The position numbers and the translations under genes are program-made. From Chrysomallon squamiferum (taxonomy: Eukaryota; Mollusca; Gastropoda; Neomphalida; Peltospiridae), in assembly GCA_012295275.1 (NCBI GenBank), contig CM022677.1, forward strand, positions 1,421,613-1,458,365: a stretch of DNA of 36,753 nucleotides, given 5' to 3'. This document shows, one piece after another, positions 25,481 to 36,500 of the stretch. The notes beneath the pieces were generated by a model. That model was not told the origin of the DNA. It did not search any database and saw only the letters and a list, made by a program, of their open reading frames with translations. Positions within the stretch are counted from its first letter, which is position 1. Each line of letters begins with the position of its first letter.

Positions 25481-25753
25481 ATGGCTGACAAATCAGAGAA
25501 GAGAATCCCAAACGACCACCAGAATTTCATAGACAGGAACTATAAACATGATGTTAGTGATATCAACATATGGTGTTCATGTAGTGGCAAACTGCGCAGT
25601 GCGTATCATGCTTGGTTAATAAGAACCAGTGTTGTTGTTTTTTTGTTTTTTTGTGTAATTTTTCTCTTTTTTTGTGATCTTACAGATTATTTTTCTATGG
25701 TGTCTGAAGCCGTTATTATCACAGATGTTTTTTTTTTTTGTCGTTGCTATTAA
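25481..25753 (+). CDS. Small open frame in unit D, hypothetical (weak)
   Basis: ATG at 25481 lies in a good start context (accaacATGG) and opens MADKSEKRIPNDHQNFIDRN, followed by YKHDVSDINIWCSCSGKLRS and then a hydrophobic, poly-T-encoded tail, 90 codons in total. In unit C the same ATG gives a 23-residue peptide before a stop, and in unit B the ATG is lost (attgctgg). The tail after about residue 50 is low complexity and is probably not real, so if this is an exon it likely ends near a donor-like gt at about 25580 or 25610. No family is recognised. It may be a first exon or just the best-preserved copy of a dead sequence. Confidence 0.2.
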   Translation: MADKSEKRIPNDHQNFIDRNYKHDVSDINIWCSCSGKLRSAYHAWLIRTSVVVFLFFCVIFLFFCDLTDYFSMVSEAVIITDVFFFCRCY

Positions 25754-26093
25754 TGATCGTAGTGTTTTTCTTATTATTTCTATAATGTTGTTGTTATTAC
25801 TGTTTACTGTTACTATTATAATAATCATTATTTTTTATTATTATTATTATTATTATTATTTTGTTTTGTTGTTGTTATTACCGAATCATGCTTTGTATAA
25901 TATTCTCTGTTCAGAGATATTAAGGATGTTCATATTAAATATGATACATCAGTGGATATCTGTACACAAGTGTTTTAAATCCCGATGTTACTAATCATAT
26001 TTCGTCTTTTCTTGTCTATGCACGCTAGTGTTAGTTGGAGCAAGGGTTTGATTCACTCTAACCACAGAGCAGGGGCATAGGGCCGGTACTGAG

Positions 26094-26147
26094 AAACTTT
26101 GGCCTAGAGTTTCGGCATCTGGTAAGAAACCTGTCTAACTTTCTTTT

Positions 26148-26179
<32 letters not shown>

Positions 26180-26524
26180 GGTATAAGGTTTAATATATAC
26201 ACACACATACATAGAATTATACAAGTTCCTTGTTTCTATATATAAGTGTTATGTTTCTTGAATAGGTTTATTTGTTGTTACAAGAAATAGGTTTGTTCTT
26301 CTCTTCAACTTTTTATCTCTCTCTCCAACGTTGTATCTCTCTCTGTGTAAGTTTATGTGTGTATTTATGTATGTGTGTGTATGTGTGTATCTGTAAGTGT
26401 AATTGTGTGTATGTACGTGTGTATGTGTATGTGTATGTGTGTGTATGTAGATATGTTTAAGAAAGAGCGAATAATGCTCTGATTGTACAAAACAGACGTG
26501 ACGGGTAGATATCTGTCTGTGTAT

Positions 26525-26562
<38 letters not shown>

Positions 26563-26940
26563 AAATACAAACAGGTATCTATGTATATATATGTAAACAG
26601 AGACAAAACGGTTTCGTTTAAGTTGCAGTGAAAAATTATGTGTAGTTATTGACAATGCTAATTACTATATCAATTATTTATCTTTTGTTCTGGAATTTAC
26701 ATTCGGTTTCCGAAGTAGACAGCATCCGGATTAGACACTGTTTTGTTCACAACAGATTAACAGTAGCTGGAAGGGAAACTGAAATGTGCCGGTGTAGCAG
26801 TTAAATACAAACCCCTGGAAATCGCACATCCCAGGGTTTGTAATTTGCTAGGAAATGCCCCCCACCCCGTGGAATAGCACAGTGCATAGCATCCCTGTTA
26901 CTCCTATCTTCTGGCACACCACTGACATAGACCGTCGAAT
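26094..26940 (+). repeat. Strongly conserved duplicated block, copy 2 (rearranged)
   Basis: Three modules also found at 20033-20535 occur here in a different order: the ctagagtttcgg module (26093-26210), the agttccttg module (26213-26345), then TG/TA repeats, then the ccgaagtagacagcatccgg module (26710-26935). Poly-T (about 26149-26176) splits the first module. No gene. Confidence 0.65.
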
Positions 26941-27654
26941 CTCAGTCAGAAGGGAAACGTTTATATACAAACAGTTTCTGACTACTACAGCAGGTGTTAT
27001 CAGTACTTTAATTAATTACTGTTTATGAAGGAAGTTGTTCAATAAATAATATCAAATCAGACTGTCGTTTTTTTTTATTGTTCAGTTGTGTATCTCAAGT
27101 ATGGGACTAGAACTTTTTGTAGCTGCAGCTAAAAAGAAAGTAAGAAAAACCTGAAATTCTAAGGTTGCGGCGTGATAAAATACTTTTTGTTGCAATGTAA
27201 CAGACTTACTGTACTTGAAACTGTTGTTAAACAGAAACATAAATAAGTTTGGGCAAAAAAACAACATCAGTGTGACCCATTTCTAACGTGCAAATATTTG
27301 TTGTTCATATCAAAATCACATATGGAAGGAATGTTTATAGTGAGATGCAATTAAAACCACAACCACTACTGCTATGTGTGGTATATTAGGAGGGGTTTGT
27401 GATTTACAGGATTTGTGATTTCCTGCTACACTGGTTTATACACAAATCCTGGTTAGTCCAAGGTTCTTTATCGCCGAGTGCACGGTGTGTGTGTCTGTCT
27501 GTGTGTGTACGTTTCTGTCTGTATGTGTGTGTGTGTTTATGTATGTATGTGTTATTTTTGTGTATACATACACACATATCCACATACATATACATATACT
27601 ATTACTCAATGTTTGCAGTAAAGAAACAAAGAAATAAATAAATAACAAAAAGTA
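26941..27654. other. Spacer downstream of the BTBD-like gene
   Basis: AT-rich DNA with TG/TA-type repeats at about 27485-27600. The phrase tttgtgattt is directly repeated at 27398 and 27413. No gene supported. Confidence 0.45.
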
Positions 27655-28190
27655 AATAGTAATACCTGACACATTTATTTCAGTATCTTTGTAATTCACC
27701 TGTTTACATTTAAAACACAAATTAAATACAAAAATAAACGAAGTGAAAATTCATCATAAAAAAATACAAATTTAGTTATCTGTTTTTCGTTTATTTATAT
27801 GTCATCCATAAGTAAATAAACAAATAGCTGCTAGTGTTAGTAAAAGAAAATGGACAAATAAATGAAGTAACAGTTCTTATTTTCATGTCTAACAACTAGG
27901 AAATACATACATAATGTATCTACATATTATGTTTCATATAAAACAAAATAAAAATAAAAGTGCATAATAAATCTATAAATAAATAGATAAATAAATAAAT
28001 AGTAACAGTAAAATAATAATTAAGAAATGAGATGTACGTGTTTGACAGAAATCAGTCCACTAGAAATCAAAAATTTCAAATAAATATGTGTATGACGTCA
28101 TCACTGCTGTCTGAGGTAAAAAACAAACATAAATAAATAAATATATAAACAAATAAAAATTTGAGCCGACTATTTGAACGGTGTTGTTTT
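27655..28190 (-). other. Probable 3' UTR of the BTBD-like gene
   Basis: This 3' flank is conserved in the pseudogene copy at 9550-10230. Shared points include the last codons, gtcatcactgctgtct with an overlapping TGACGTCA (28093-28100), aagaaatgagat, and a TTTATT at 27674-27679 (AATAAA on the minus strand) close to where homology between the copies fades, which makes it the most likely poly(A) signal. Other AATAAA matches exist because of the local AAAT repeats. Confidence 0.45.
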
Positions 28191-29703
28191 TTACACTAAA
28201 AATAACAAAGCAGGTATTTGTCCGTGTGTCACATCTGTACGAAGTTGTCTGTGACTGTGTTTAGATTTGTGTGACTTAGAAAATCTACAAACAAAAGAGT
28301 CTACAACAATTTCTGATTCACCTTCAAGTCCCCACAATGAGTCTCTTCCCTTAACATTAACAAACAAGCTGAACTTAGTGTCTTTAGTAATCTTCAAAGG
28401 ACGTCTGAACACGACGTCATACACGTCAGTCACTACGTGTTCGTATCTCTGTGTCAGTGTAGACCCGTCCAGTATTTTGTCTGTTCTTGTGTCGGTGACG
28501 AAGGCGCTAACGTCGTAGTTTCGTGGTTCACGGTCTCCGTACAACTGAAATCCGCCAAGTAAAGCGTCTTTCTTCACAGAGAAAGTAATGGCGTCATCTT
28601 CTTTACCAGAACATGACAAGTAACCAAAAAATGTACTACCAAACCTGTTTATTTTAATCTGTGATTTAGTTCTTATGTTTGAGTTAAAAGGTGAAACATC
28701 TTCATCTGGACAAAGGAAATGTTTGAAAATTTTGAGTTCTTCTGTGTCAGTGAGTATGTGAGTGGGTGTCACGTGTTTTACAAAATACGTCTGATCCAGT
28801 AAAGGATAACGCACGTGCTTCACGACGTCTCCCAGTGCTTCACGCATGTTTTTTTCATTCGCCTGTCTTCCTTGCTTCCTGCACGCGCTGTCAGCCCACT
28901 TCAAAGCGGCTTCGAGAACATTTTTCTTGTCTGCTGCCAGTTCGTCTGATCGTACGATCTCAACCAGACATTCGTGACAAAGATCGGTGACTTCATCTGA
29001 CTTCAAAACTTCGTCACCATTTTTCAAAATATAGTCCAGAGTGTTTTTCCTTAGATCATGTTCATCAAACACGTGAGCTTGTTCCAGCACGACGCACGCA
29101 TTCCGTGACGACAACGACGACTCCAAATAGTTTACGCACTGATGTTCAAGTGTTGTGATGATGTACTTCCTCGATAGATACAGCAGACCGATGACGTTGT
29201 CGCCTGTTAGGACGACGTCATCCATATAAAGATATCTGTGTAAAAGAAGTAGAGTAAAACTTTAAAAAGTGAGATAATTATGTGAGATTAATTAATTAAA
29301 AAACTGTTAGATTACTAACAAAAACTGTATTGTTATCAACGTTTCTGTTTGTGTGTATATCTCTCTTCCTCACTGTGTTCGTACGTGTGTGTATGTATGT
29401 GTGTGTGTGTGTATTTGTGTGTGTGTGTGTGTGTGTTTTAACATACTTTAAAAACTGTGAGAAGATTTCTGCCTGCACATCCGGTATTTTGATATTGTTT
29501 TGTTCCCGAAGTTCTCCAGTCATCATCTGATGAAAAACTTCGCTTCGAATGATCAAAATGAATCGGTGAGCATCCACAGCTGTTTTATGTTCACCAACCA
29601 AAAATCTGACGTCCGTGTCAGTTCTTGTAAGAAAAACGTGCTCAATGCATTGCATCAGATTCTTTCCTGTCTGCCAACTTGAGATTCCAGCTGCGGTGGC
29701 CAT
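28191..29703 (-). CDS. BTB-BACK-PHR domain protein, BTBD1/2/3/6 group, two coding exons
   Basis: Exon 1 is 29703..29447 and exon 2 is 29235..28191, joined across a 211-bp intron with donor GTATGT (29446-29441) and acceptor ttttacacag; the split codon makes KYLYMDD, giving 433 aa and a TAA stop. The start ATG has a strong context (aaacATGG). Residues about 18-125 are a BTB/POZ domain (TDVRFLVGEHKTAVDAHRFI, then IKIPDVQAEIFSQFL and TGDNVIGLLYLSRKY); about 130-245 a BACK domain (NACVVLEQAHVFDE, KNVLEAALKWADSACRKQGR); about 281-433 a PHR domain (INRFGSTFFGY, GFQLYGD, SEIVVDSF) ending GQIPALLFLV, the place of GQIPELIFYA in vertebrate BTBD proteins. Relatives are cytoplasmic Cullin-3 ubiquitin ligase adaptors, with BTB contacting Cul3 and PHR taking substrate; that role here is inferred by family. 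Length fits the family (about 410-525 aa). Which BTBD it is cannot be decided, as such genes are often expanded in molluscs. The intron carries a TG/CA microsatellite. A dead partial copy lies at 9550-10340. Confidence 0.92.
29387..29436 (+). repeat. TG-rich microsatellite inside the BTBD-like intron
   Basis: GTAT and GT units occupy much of the 211-bp intron close to the donor. Reading through it in frame gives a Thr-His-rich tail and a stop, so retention would truncate the protein after the BTB domain begins. Confidence 0.9.
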
Positions 29704-29909
29704 GTTTTAACTACAAACAGAGGATAATAATAATAATAATAATACTAACAATAGCAATAATAATAATTATAATATAAAAACGATAATAACAATAACAATA
29801 ACAGTAATAATAATTATAATAACAACAATAATAATAATAATAACAATAATAATAATTATAACAAGAACAACAATAATAATAACAATTATAATAATAATAA
29901 TAATAATAA

Positions 29910-29940
<31 letters not shown>

Positions 29941-31375
29941 AAGAAGAAGAAGAAGAAGAAGAATATGCAGTAGTCACAGAAATGGAAAAAGAAACTGGTC
30001 AGACATGGAACTGTAATAATTCTACAGAAAAAAAAATAATAAGTCAACTTAAATTAAAATGTTTTAATTAATTAATTATATAGTAATAATAAAAAATAAA
30101 TAAATAAGTAAAGTAATAAAAACAAAAATAATAAATATCAATAAAATAAAAATTTGACATCAATAACTCACTAATAATAATAATAATAATAATAATAATC
30201 ATAATAATAATAATAGTAACGTCATACTAAAAATAATTTAAAACTATTTCCCTGTACATATGACCTGTGCACGGACATATTCCAAAATCTAAAAAAAAAA
30301 AAAAAGTAATCAAACGAAGATAATTTCTAAAAGCTGACTACTTTTTGTTTAACGCCTCTACTACTGTACACTGAGATCAGAGGTCTAAAAATAAATCAAT
30401 AACTAACTAACTAAGTAAATAAATAAATTAATTAATTAATAAAAAAAAAGATAAGGAAAGAAAGAAATATATCGGATAGATAAAGGATAAAAAAGAAATA
30501 CCTTGTGCTTATGATAATCATTACTATGATGATGACGAAGACACAAAGAATTATTATTATAATTATCATTATTATTATAAACAGAGGTGAGTGGTCAGTC
30601 AGGTAAGAAATATAATATAATGTAATATAATATAATATATAGGGCCTAAATATAAACCTAAAAAAAATAAACAAAAATAATAATCATTGTTCAAATATTA
30701 ACACTTCTACTCATCACTTGAAGAAATAATTTATTTTTTAATTTGTGTTTATTTTTTTTTTTTTTTTTTTAAAGTTATATATGTGTTTCACTTATTCCTT
30801 TTTATTTGATTATTTATTTGTATTTATTTTCTTTCTTTCTTTCTTTCTTTATTTTAATTTTATTTTAATTCATCAGATAAAATAGAGTATAAAATAATAC
30901 AACTATGACGGTAAACTGTTTTTTACCTCACGCAGTAGAGACCTTAACTATACCCTAATAGTATCCTTGATTAAGCTGTGGAAAGATTTTTCAGCGATAT
31001 TTAGATGTACTGTCTTCTGTGATGTTTAAGTTAGAGAATTGGTCCTAACTGATTTATTAAACCACGGATTTATGCCTACTTGTAGAATCCGCTGGTAGCT
31101 ATTTATCCTTTTTACTTATTATAATATTTCATATTGTTGTACAATTAAGATACAGTTTTTGATAATATCGGTAACATAATGATTATTTACTTAAACAGTT
31201 TACTTTAATACAGTCTAAGATATCATAGCTAAACTATATGCATCGTTAAAGTAAGTGAATATGTTGCCCATTCATTTCTACAAAATTCCTAACAGTATAT
31301 ATTAATCTAATATGTATTGTTAGTTAACAGTAATCCAATTAATGAAATCTTTTAACAGTTAACTATCATTAGCGA
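29704..31375. other. Upstream region of the BTBD-like gene, AT-rich with triplet repeats
   Basis: TAA with AAC/AAT mixtures at about 29724-29910 pass into (AAG)n at about 29911-29961, only about 210 bp upstream of the start codon. Further TAA arrays occur at about 30170-30215, poly-A at 30292-30305, AAAT repeats at about 30396-30440, and poly-T at 30749-30770. No TATA box or 5' exon can be picked out with confidence. Confidence 0.5.
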
Positions 31376-31553
31376 GAGACAAAAGGAATTTGTCTCGGCT
31401 CCGCCATTGATACGCATTAAGTTTATTTAAGTAAGAGACAAAAGAGCCCGGGGGGTGAATCAAAGAAAAGACAAAGACACAGAGAACGCGTGGGACGGTG
31501 GAGTTCGCGGCCATTATTAGGCAACCATGTTGGTAACTAGATTTTGCTTATCC
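31376..31553 (+). promoter_or_regulatory. CpG-bearing candidate promoter or 5' exon cut by a gap
   Basis: The base composition changes from AT-rich to mixed. A perfect 8-bp hairpin GAGACAAA/TTTGTCTC (31376-31383 with 31389-31396, 5-base loop) is followed by ggctccgcc, agcccgggggg, aacgcgtggg and gttcgcggcc. An ATG in good context (gcaaccATGttgg, ATG at 31527) opens MLVTRFCLS and runs into the gap. This would fit the 5' end of a plus-strand gene, but the rest is not assembled here. Confidence 0.3.
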
Positions 31554-31753
31554 NNNNNNNNNNNNNNNNNNNNNNNNNNNNNNNNNNNNNNNNNNNNNNN
31601 NNNNNNNNNNNNNNNNNNNNNNNNNNNNNNNNNNNNNNNNNNNNNNNNNNNNNNNNNNNNNNNNNNNNNNNNNNNNNNNNNNNNNNNNNNNNNNNNNNNN
31701 NNNNNNNNNNNNNNNNNNNNNNNNNNNNNNNNNNNNNNNNNNNNNNNNNNNNN
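31554..31753. other. Assembly gap (200 N)
   Basis: Placeholder of 200 N, bounded on the right by the CA-rich array, which probably broke the assembly. Confidence 0.99.
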
Positions 31754-32148
31754 ACACAGACACACAGACACACACACACACACACACACATACACACAGA
31801 CATTACACAGACACACACACAGACACACACAGAGCCACACACAGACACACAGACACACATATACACACACACAGACACACACAGACACACACACAGACAC
31901 ACACACACACAGACACACAGACGCACACACACACACACATACACACATACAGTCATACACACATACAGATACATACATATATCCATACATACATACATAC
32001 ATACACACACACATATACACACACACACACAGACACACACACACATACACACACATACACATACACACACATATACACACACACAGAGACACACACATAG
32101 ACACACATACACACACATACACACATACACACACACACACATACACAC

Positions 32149-32183
<35 letters not shown>
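31754..32183 (+). repeat. Degenerate CA-rich array (ACACAG/ACAT variants)
   Basis: Mostly (CA)n with interspersed CAGA, CATA and a final TA run (32161-32183). It abuts the gap. Frames giving His-Thr or Cys-Val repeats are artefacts. Confidence 0.97.
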
Positions 32184-34529
32184 CCTGACTAGTCATTTGA
32201 AAGTCCTGACTTGCTAACATTAATCTATTATATCAAAACATTACTGATCTATGTGCTGTCTACTTCTGATTTCGAGTGAAAATTCCACAGCAAAAGAATG
32301 TATACATATCAGCTATGTCTCTGCAGGAACTCAACTTTAGAAGTAGATCACTTGTTAAACAATGGCAGCAATTTGCATGTGATTAGACCACAGTGTGAGA
32401 AGAAATGATCACAGTTCTTTGAAGGATTAATAAACAATGATCCATGTCTTGTAATAATATCTGCAGCTAGATGAATGAGACTATTTTCATTGTGTTGTGA
32501 TACTTAAGTAAATTCACTCATTTACATTTAGTGTGAAAAGTAGCTAGATGAATGAGACTATTTTCATTGTGTTGTGATACTTAAGTAAATTCACTCATTT
32601 ACATTTAGTGTGAAAAGTAGAATCTGCATAAAGTAGAAGTGAGCACATTTTGTGTTGTTTATTGCAGTCATAATGGTCAGAGTGATCTAAAAGATGACAA
32701 TGCATTTTAAAGTGAAATTAATAGAAGAGATTTCATCAGATCCATTGTGCAAACAAAAAGATAAGTCATTTAATACAGAAAAACAGAGACTAGCTGTCAT
32801 TCTATAACATAATGTCTATCACCAGACATTGTGCAAAACCAAGATTTTGGCAGAGAGAAATGAATAAATACTAGCAAGTTAACAAAACCTGAACTGATGG
32901 CTGCATCAATGCTTTCAGCAGGAAACAAACAACATATCATCCATTTGCAATCTGATTTTTTTTTTTTTTTTTTTTATATACAACATGAGAAAAATAGAAA
33001 GTTTTTTGTTAAAGCTTTGTTAGGAGAGTACTGTGTTTATGTCTCGTGTTACAAGTTATCTTACACTTTGATGTAATTTAACACATTTTATTTGTAAACA
33101 GTGAATCAAACTGATCTTCCTTTTGTGGCACATTTAAAACAGTATTTATGTTAATGTTACAAAGCCACATTTAATAATAAACTTTGTCTTTCTTGTTTCT
33201 AGAAAATTCAGTGAATACACTTTAACTGACTTTAAAATCCTGGTATTATATATTCAGACTGAACTAATAAAAAATTACTGATAACACTGCTTACATTTAC
33301 TCTTTTGTAAATAAACAAAGCTAAGCAAGGCTTTAGCATTCAAGAACTGTTAATAAAAACTATAAATAAAAATATTTAAAAAAATGACTCATAATTAAAT
33401 CAAATGAGAAATACAAAGTTTAATAATTTTTAACATCTGTGATTAGTGATTACTATTCATTTTTATTTCAAATCTTTTTTCTTTGTGCTCCAGAATAAAA
33501 CTTTAAAAAGAAATTTAAGTCAATATTAAGTTTTAAACAAACATTTGTTAAAGAAAACCAACAGTTATCTGCATTTCAGAACTTGAACAAATAATAAAAA
33601 ATGTATTTAGTGACTTGCTGTGAAAACAAACTTTGTCTGTCATCTACAAAGTCTTTCCACAAAGTGATTTTACAGATTATAGTAATACTACATTATTAGT
33701 ATTTTAATACTACTACTACTACTACTGCTACTACTACTATTACTACTAATACTACTACTAATAATTATAATAATAATGAGAACAGGCACTTGCATCATTC
33801 TAATATTAATCATGATATAATTGTAGTACTTTCTGTTTACAGTATAAGTAAGAATAAAATAATAACAAGAAAGTGTATAATAATAACAACAAGAAATTGA
33901 AAAAATAAAATTATAAATGATCAAAATGATTTTAAATATTTTAACAAAATATTGAAAGAATGAAAAATAAATATTTAAACATCAAAAAGCCAATAATTAG
34001 AAGAATGACTTAAACATTAAAGAACCTATGATCAGTCTTTAAAAGACTGAGTCCACAACAGACATTCATGTCAATAAAACTGAGACACTATCAAAATAAA
34101 TCTATCATATATCTCATTAATAACTAGAATACAGTACTTACTAATTATGATGAACACAGCTTCACTCAGTTTTTATTTTGATAAATATTTTGTAATTATT
34201 GTAAAAATATTTCTAAATAAAAACAAAACATAACAGATCAGATGAAGAAAAGGCTCTAATTAAATCATTCATCTGAAGCTTTCCAACTGAAGACAACTCT
34301 TACACACAAGACTCTTAGAAGAAAACATCAGGTGACACCTAAAGAATGAGACAACCTGTTTGGGAAATGCATATCGGTGTTTTCTCGGGTTTTAATCACT
34401 TGTGCATTTACTGTAATAACAATGTTTTGTTTGTAACTATTCTGTTATGAAGCTTCAGTGACTAACATTTAAACTTGAGCTGTTTATCTATCAGATGTTG
34501 TCTAAAAGTGGCGAGTTGTTATAACAATT
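32184..34529. other. AT-rich intergenic DNA, one tandem duplication, no gene
   Basis: Apart from the 77-bp tandem repeat listed separately, poly-T (32960-32975) and ACT/AAT triplets (about 33709-33775), nothing recognisable is seen. No frame is convincing on either strand. Confidence 0.5.
32465..32620 (+). repeat. Perfect 77-bp tandem duplication (two copies)
   Basis: The unit starting agctagatgaatgagactat occupies 32465-32541 and again 32542-32618 with no difference that I can see, and two further bases match before it ends. Confidence 0.95.
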
Positions 34530-34640
34530 CAGCCAAGTGGGCGGAGCTACCGATTGCAGCGTCATCTAAAAATAGACGCAGGCTGGAATATATACAGGTG
34601 CTATTTGATTTAGTATTATTAGTTGTGGGATTGCTAAGAA
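34530..34640 (+). promoter_or_regulatory. Candidate core promoter, plus strand
   Basis: A GC box GGGCGG (34539-34544) lies about 45 bases upstream of a TATA-like TATATA (34589-34594), and about 25-30 bases after that comes tattagttgtggg (34617-34629), similar to an initiator. The block 34500-34585 is much less AT-rich than its surroundings. No coding exon is recognised downstream, so any transcript would have its coding exons beyond the window or be non-coding. Confidence 0.3.
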
Positions 34641-35037
34641 AAGGAGAGTTTTGAATTAATACGCTTCAGTGTTAGTGGTTTAGTAAATCGTTGATGGTTA
34701 GTAGAATAACATATTATTATATTTATACGTATTTGAAAAGCCCGAATGTCACCGATCAAATCTAATATTTTGATTGGACAGTTATTTTTGTACAGGGATT
34801 TCCCCATTTGCACTGGAAATGATGTAATGTTATGATCTATCGATCCATGCATCGAGCGTCGAATTACTCGGTTTAAAAATTAAAACGTATTTCCTAAGTG
34901 AACAATAAAATAAAATAATGATAACATACTTTAAAGCCAAATTTTAATAAGTGGTCTTAATATTTAAACATTAAAGTGAACATTATAAAGAAAACCATAA
35001 CTACTACTACTACTACTATTACTAATAATAATAATAA

Positions 35038-35068
<31 letters not shown>

Positions 35069-35159
35069 AAGAAGAATAACAATAATAATAATACATCAAT
35101 AAATAAAATTAGGGTGTTAGCAACGTTTGTTTAATATCCGTCATTATAATTATATGTAA

Positions 35160-35160
<1 letters not shown>
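34641..35160. other. AT-rich DNA with compound triplets
   Basis: ACT then TAA then AAG triplets at about 35001-35093, the same TAA-to-AAG order as at 29884-29961. No gene supported; a 72-codon minus-strand frame at 34852-34634 has no recognisable feature and overlaps the candidate promoter edge. Confidence 0.5.
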
Positions 35161-35622
<462 letters not shown>

Positions 35623-35761
35623 AAAAAACAAAAACACCGACAAACTTACGCTTCATTTCAATAACCATTTTACCACAGTTAAAACAAAGTTTTATATATT
35701 TTTAAAATCTCAACAAACCAAGAAAACGTCATGTCAAGTAAATTTCTAACAGAATCTTTGC

Positions 35762-36195
35762 ACAGTCTTCTTAGTTTTTACATAAATACTACATTTAGCG
35801 GACAGTTTATCTTTGTACACAGTCTACTTAGTTTTACATAAATACTACATTTAGCGGACAGTTTATCTTTGTACACAGTCTACTTAGTTTTTACATAAAT
35901 ACTACATTTAGTGGACAGTTTATCTTTGTACACAGTCTACTTAGTTTTACATAAATACTACATTTAGGGGACAGTTTATCTTTGTACACAGTCTACTTAG
36001 TTTTACATAAATACTACATTTAGGGGACAGTTTGTCTTTGTACACAGTCTACTTAGTTTTTACATAAATACTACATTTAGGGGACAGTTTGTCTTTGTAC
36101 ACAGTCTACTTAGTTTTACATAAATACTACATTTAGCGGACAGTTTATCTTTGTACACAGTCTACTTAGTTTTACATAAATACTACATTTAGCTG
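35762..36195 (+). repeat. Minisatellite with alternating 56- and 57-bp units
   Basis: Seven full copies and a partial eighth, each starting acagtctacttagtttt and including acataaatactacatttag. Starts are at about 35762, 35819, 35875, 35932, 35988, 36044, 36101 and 36157. Units differ by four or five T in one run and by one base after ttag (C, T or G). Confidence 0.95.
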
Positions 36196-36387
36196 ATTTT
36201 ATCTTTATTTATAAAATTGGTTGTTTTAATTTCAAATTTTTTTTCTTTTTTTTTTTTTTTTTTTTTTAATTTCAACGAAACAATATTTTTCTCAAATGTT
36301 TTAAGAATTTTTGTCACATAAAGACAATACTGGAAGAAATAATTGTTTTCACCTGAAACTTAACTTGAACCAATATAAACATTTTGC

Positions 36388-36500
36388 TTCACGGGCTACT
36401 CTTTCCAGTTAGCAGCAAAGAATCATTGATATGAACCATCCCACAGACAGGAGAGTACGTAAAATGGTCATTATTATACCAGCTGTGAAGACTACCAAGT
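36388..36500 (-). mobile_element. Fragment of the common dispersed molluscan SINE (body region)
   Basis: cttcacgggctactctttcc, gttagcagcaaag and ccatcccacagacaggagag followed by ataccagctgtgaagact correspond to the body of a tRNA-headed SINE that I know from many mollusc sequences (there reading gggctactcttt, gattagcagcaaggg, accatcccacagacaggatag, ataccag). By that comparison the tRNA-derived head would lie to the right, so the element is in minus orientation; head and tail are missing here. Divergence is substantial, so this is an old copy. Confidence 0.65.

Noticed and set aside
28267-28990. Plus-strand frames within the BTBD-like gene region
   Set aside because: They are antisense to the well-supported minus-strand exon 2.
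31510-31522. CArG/SRF box at gccattattaggc
   Set aside because: There are seven A/T bases between CC and GG and not six.
34634-34852. Minus-strand 72-codon frame starting MHGSIDHN
   Set aside because: No recognisable domain, ordinary composition for AT-rich DNA, overlaps a better-supported promoter-like block.
35762-36195. CRISPR array
   Set aside because: Units are contiguous near-identical tandem copies without unique spacers, in a eukaryotic setting.
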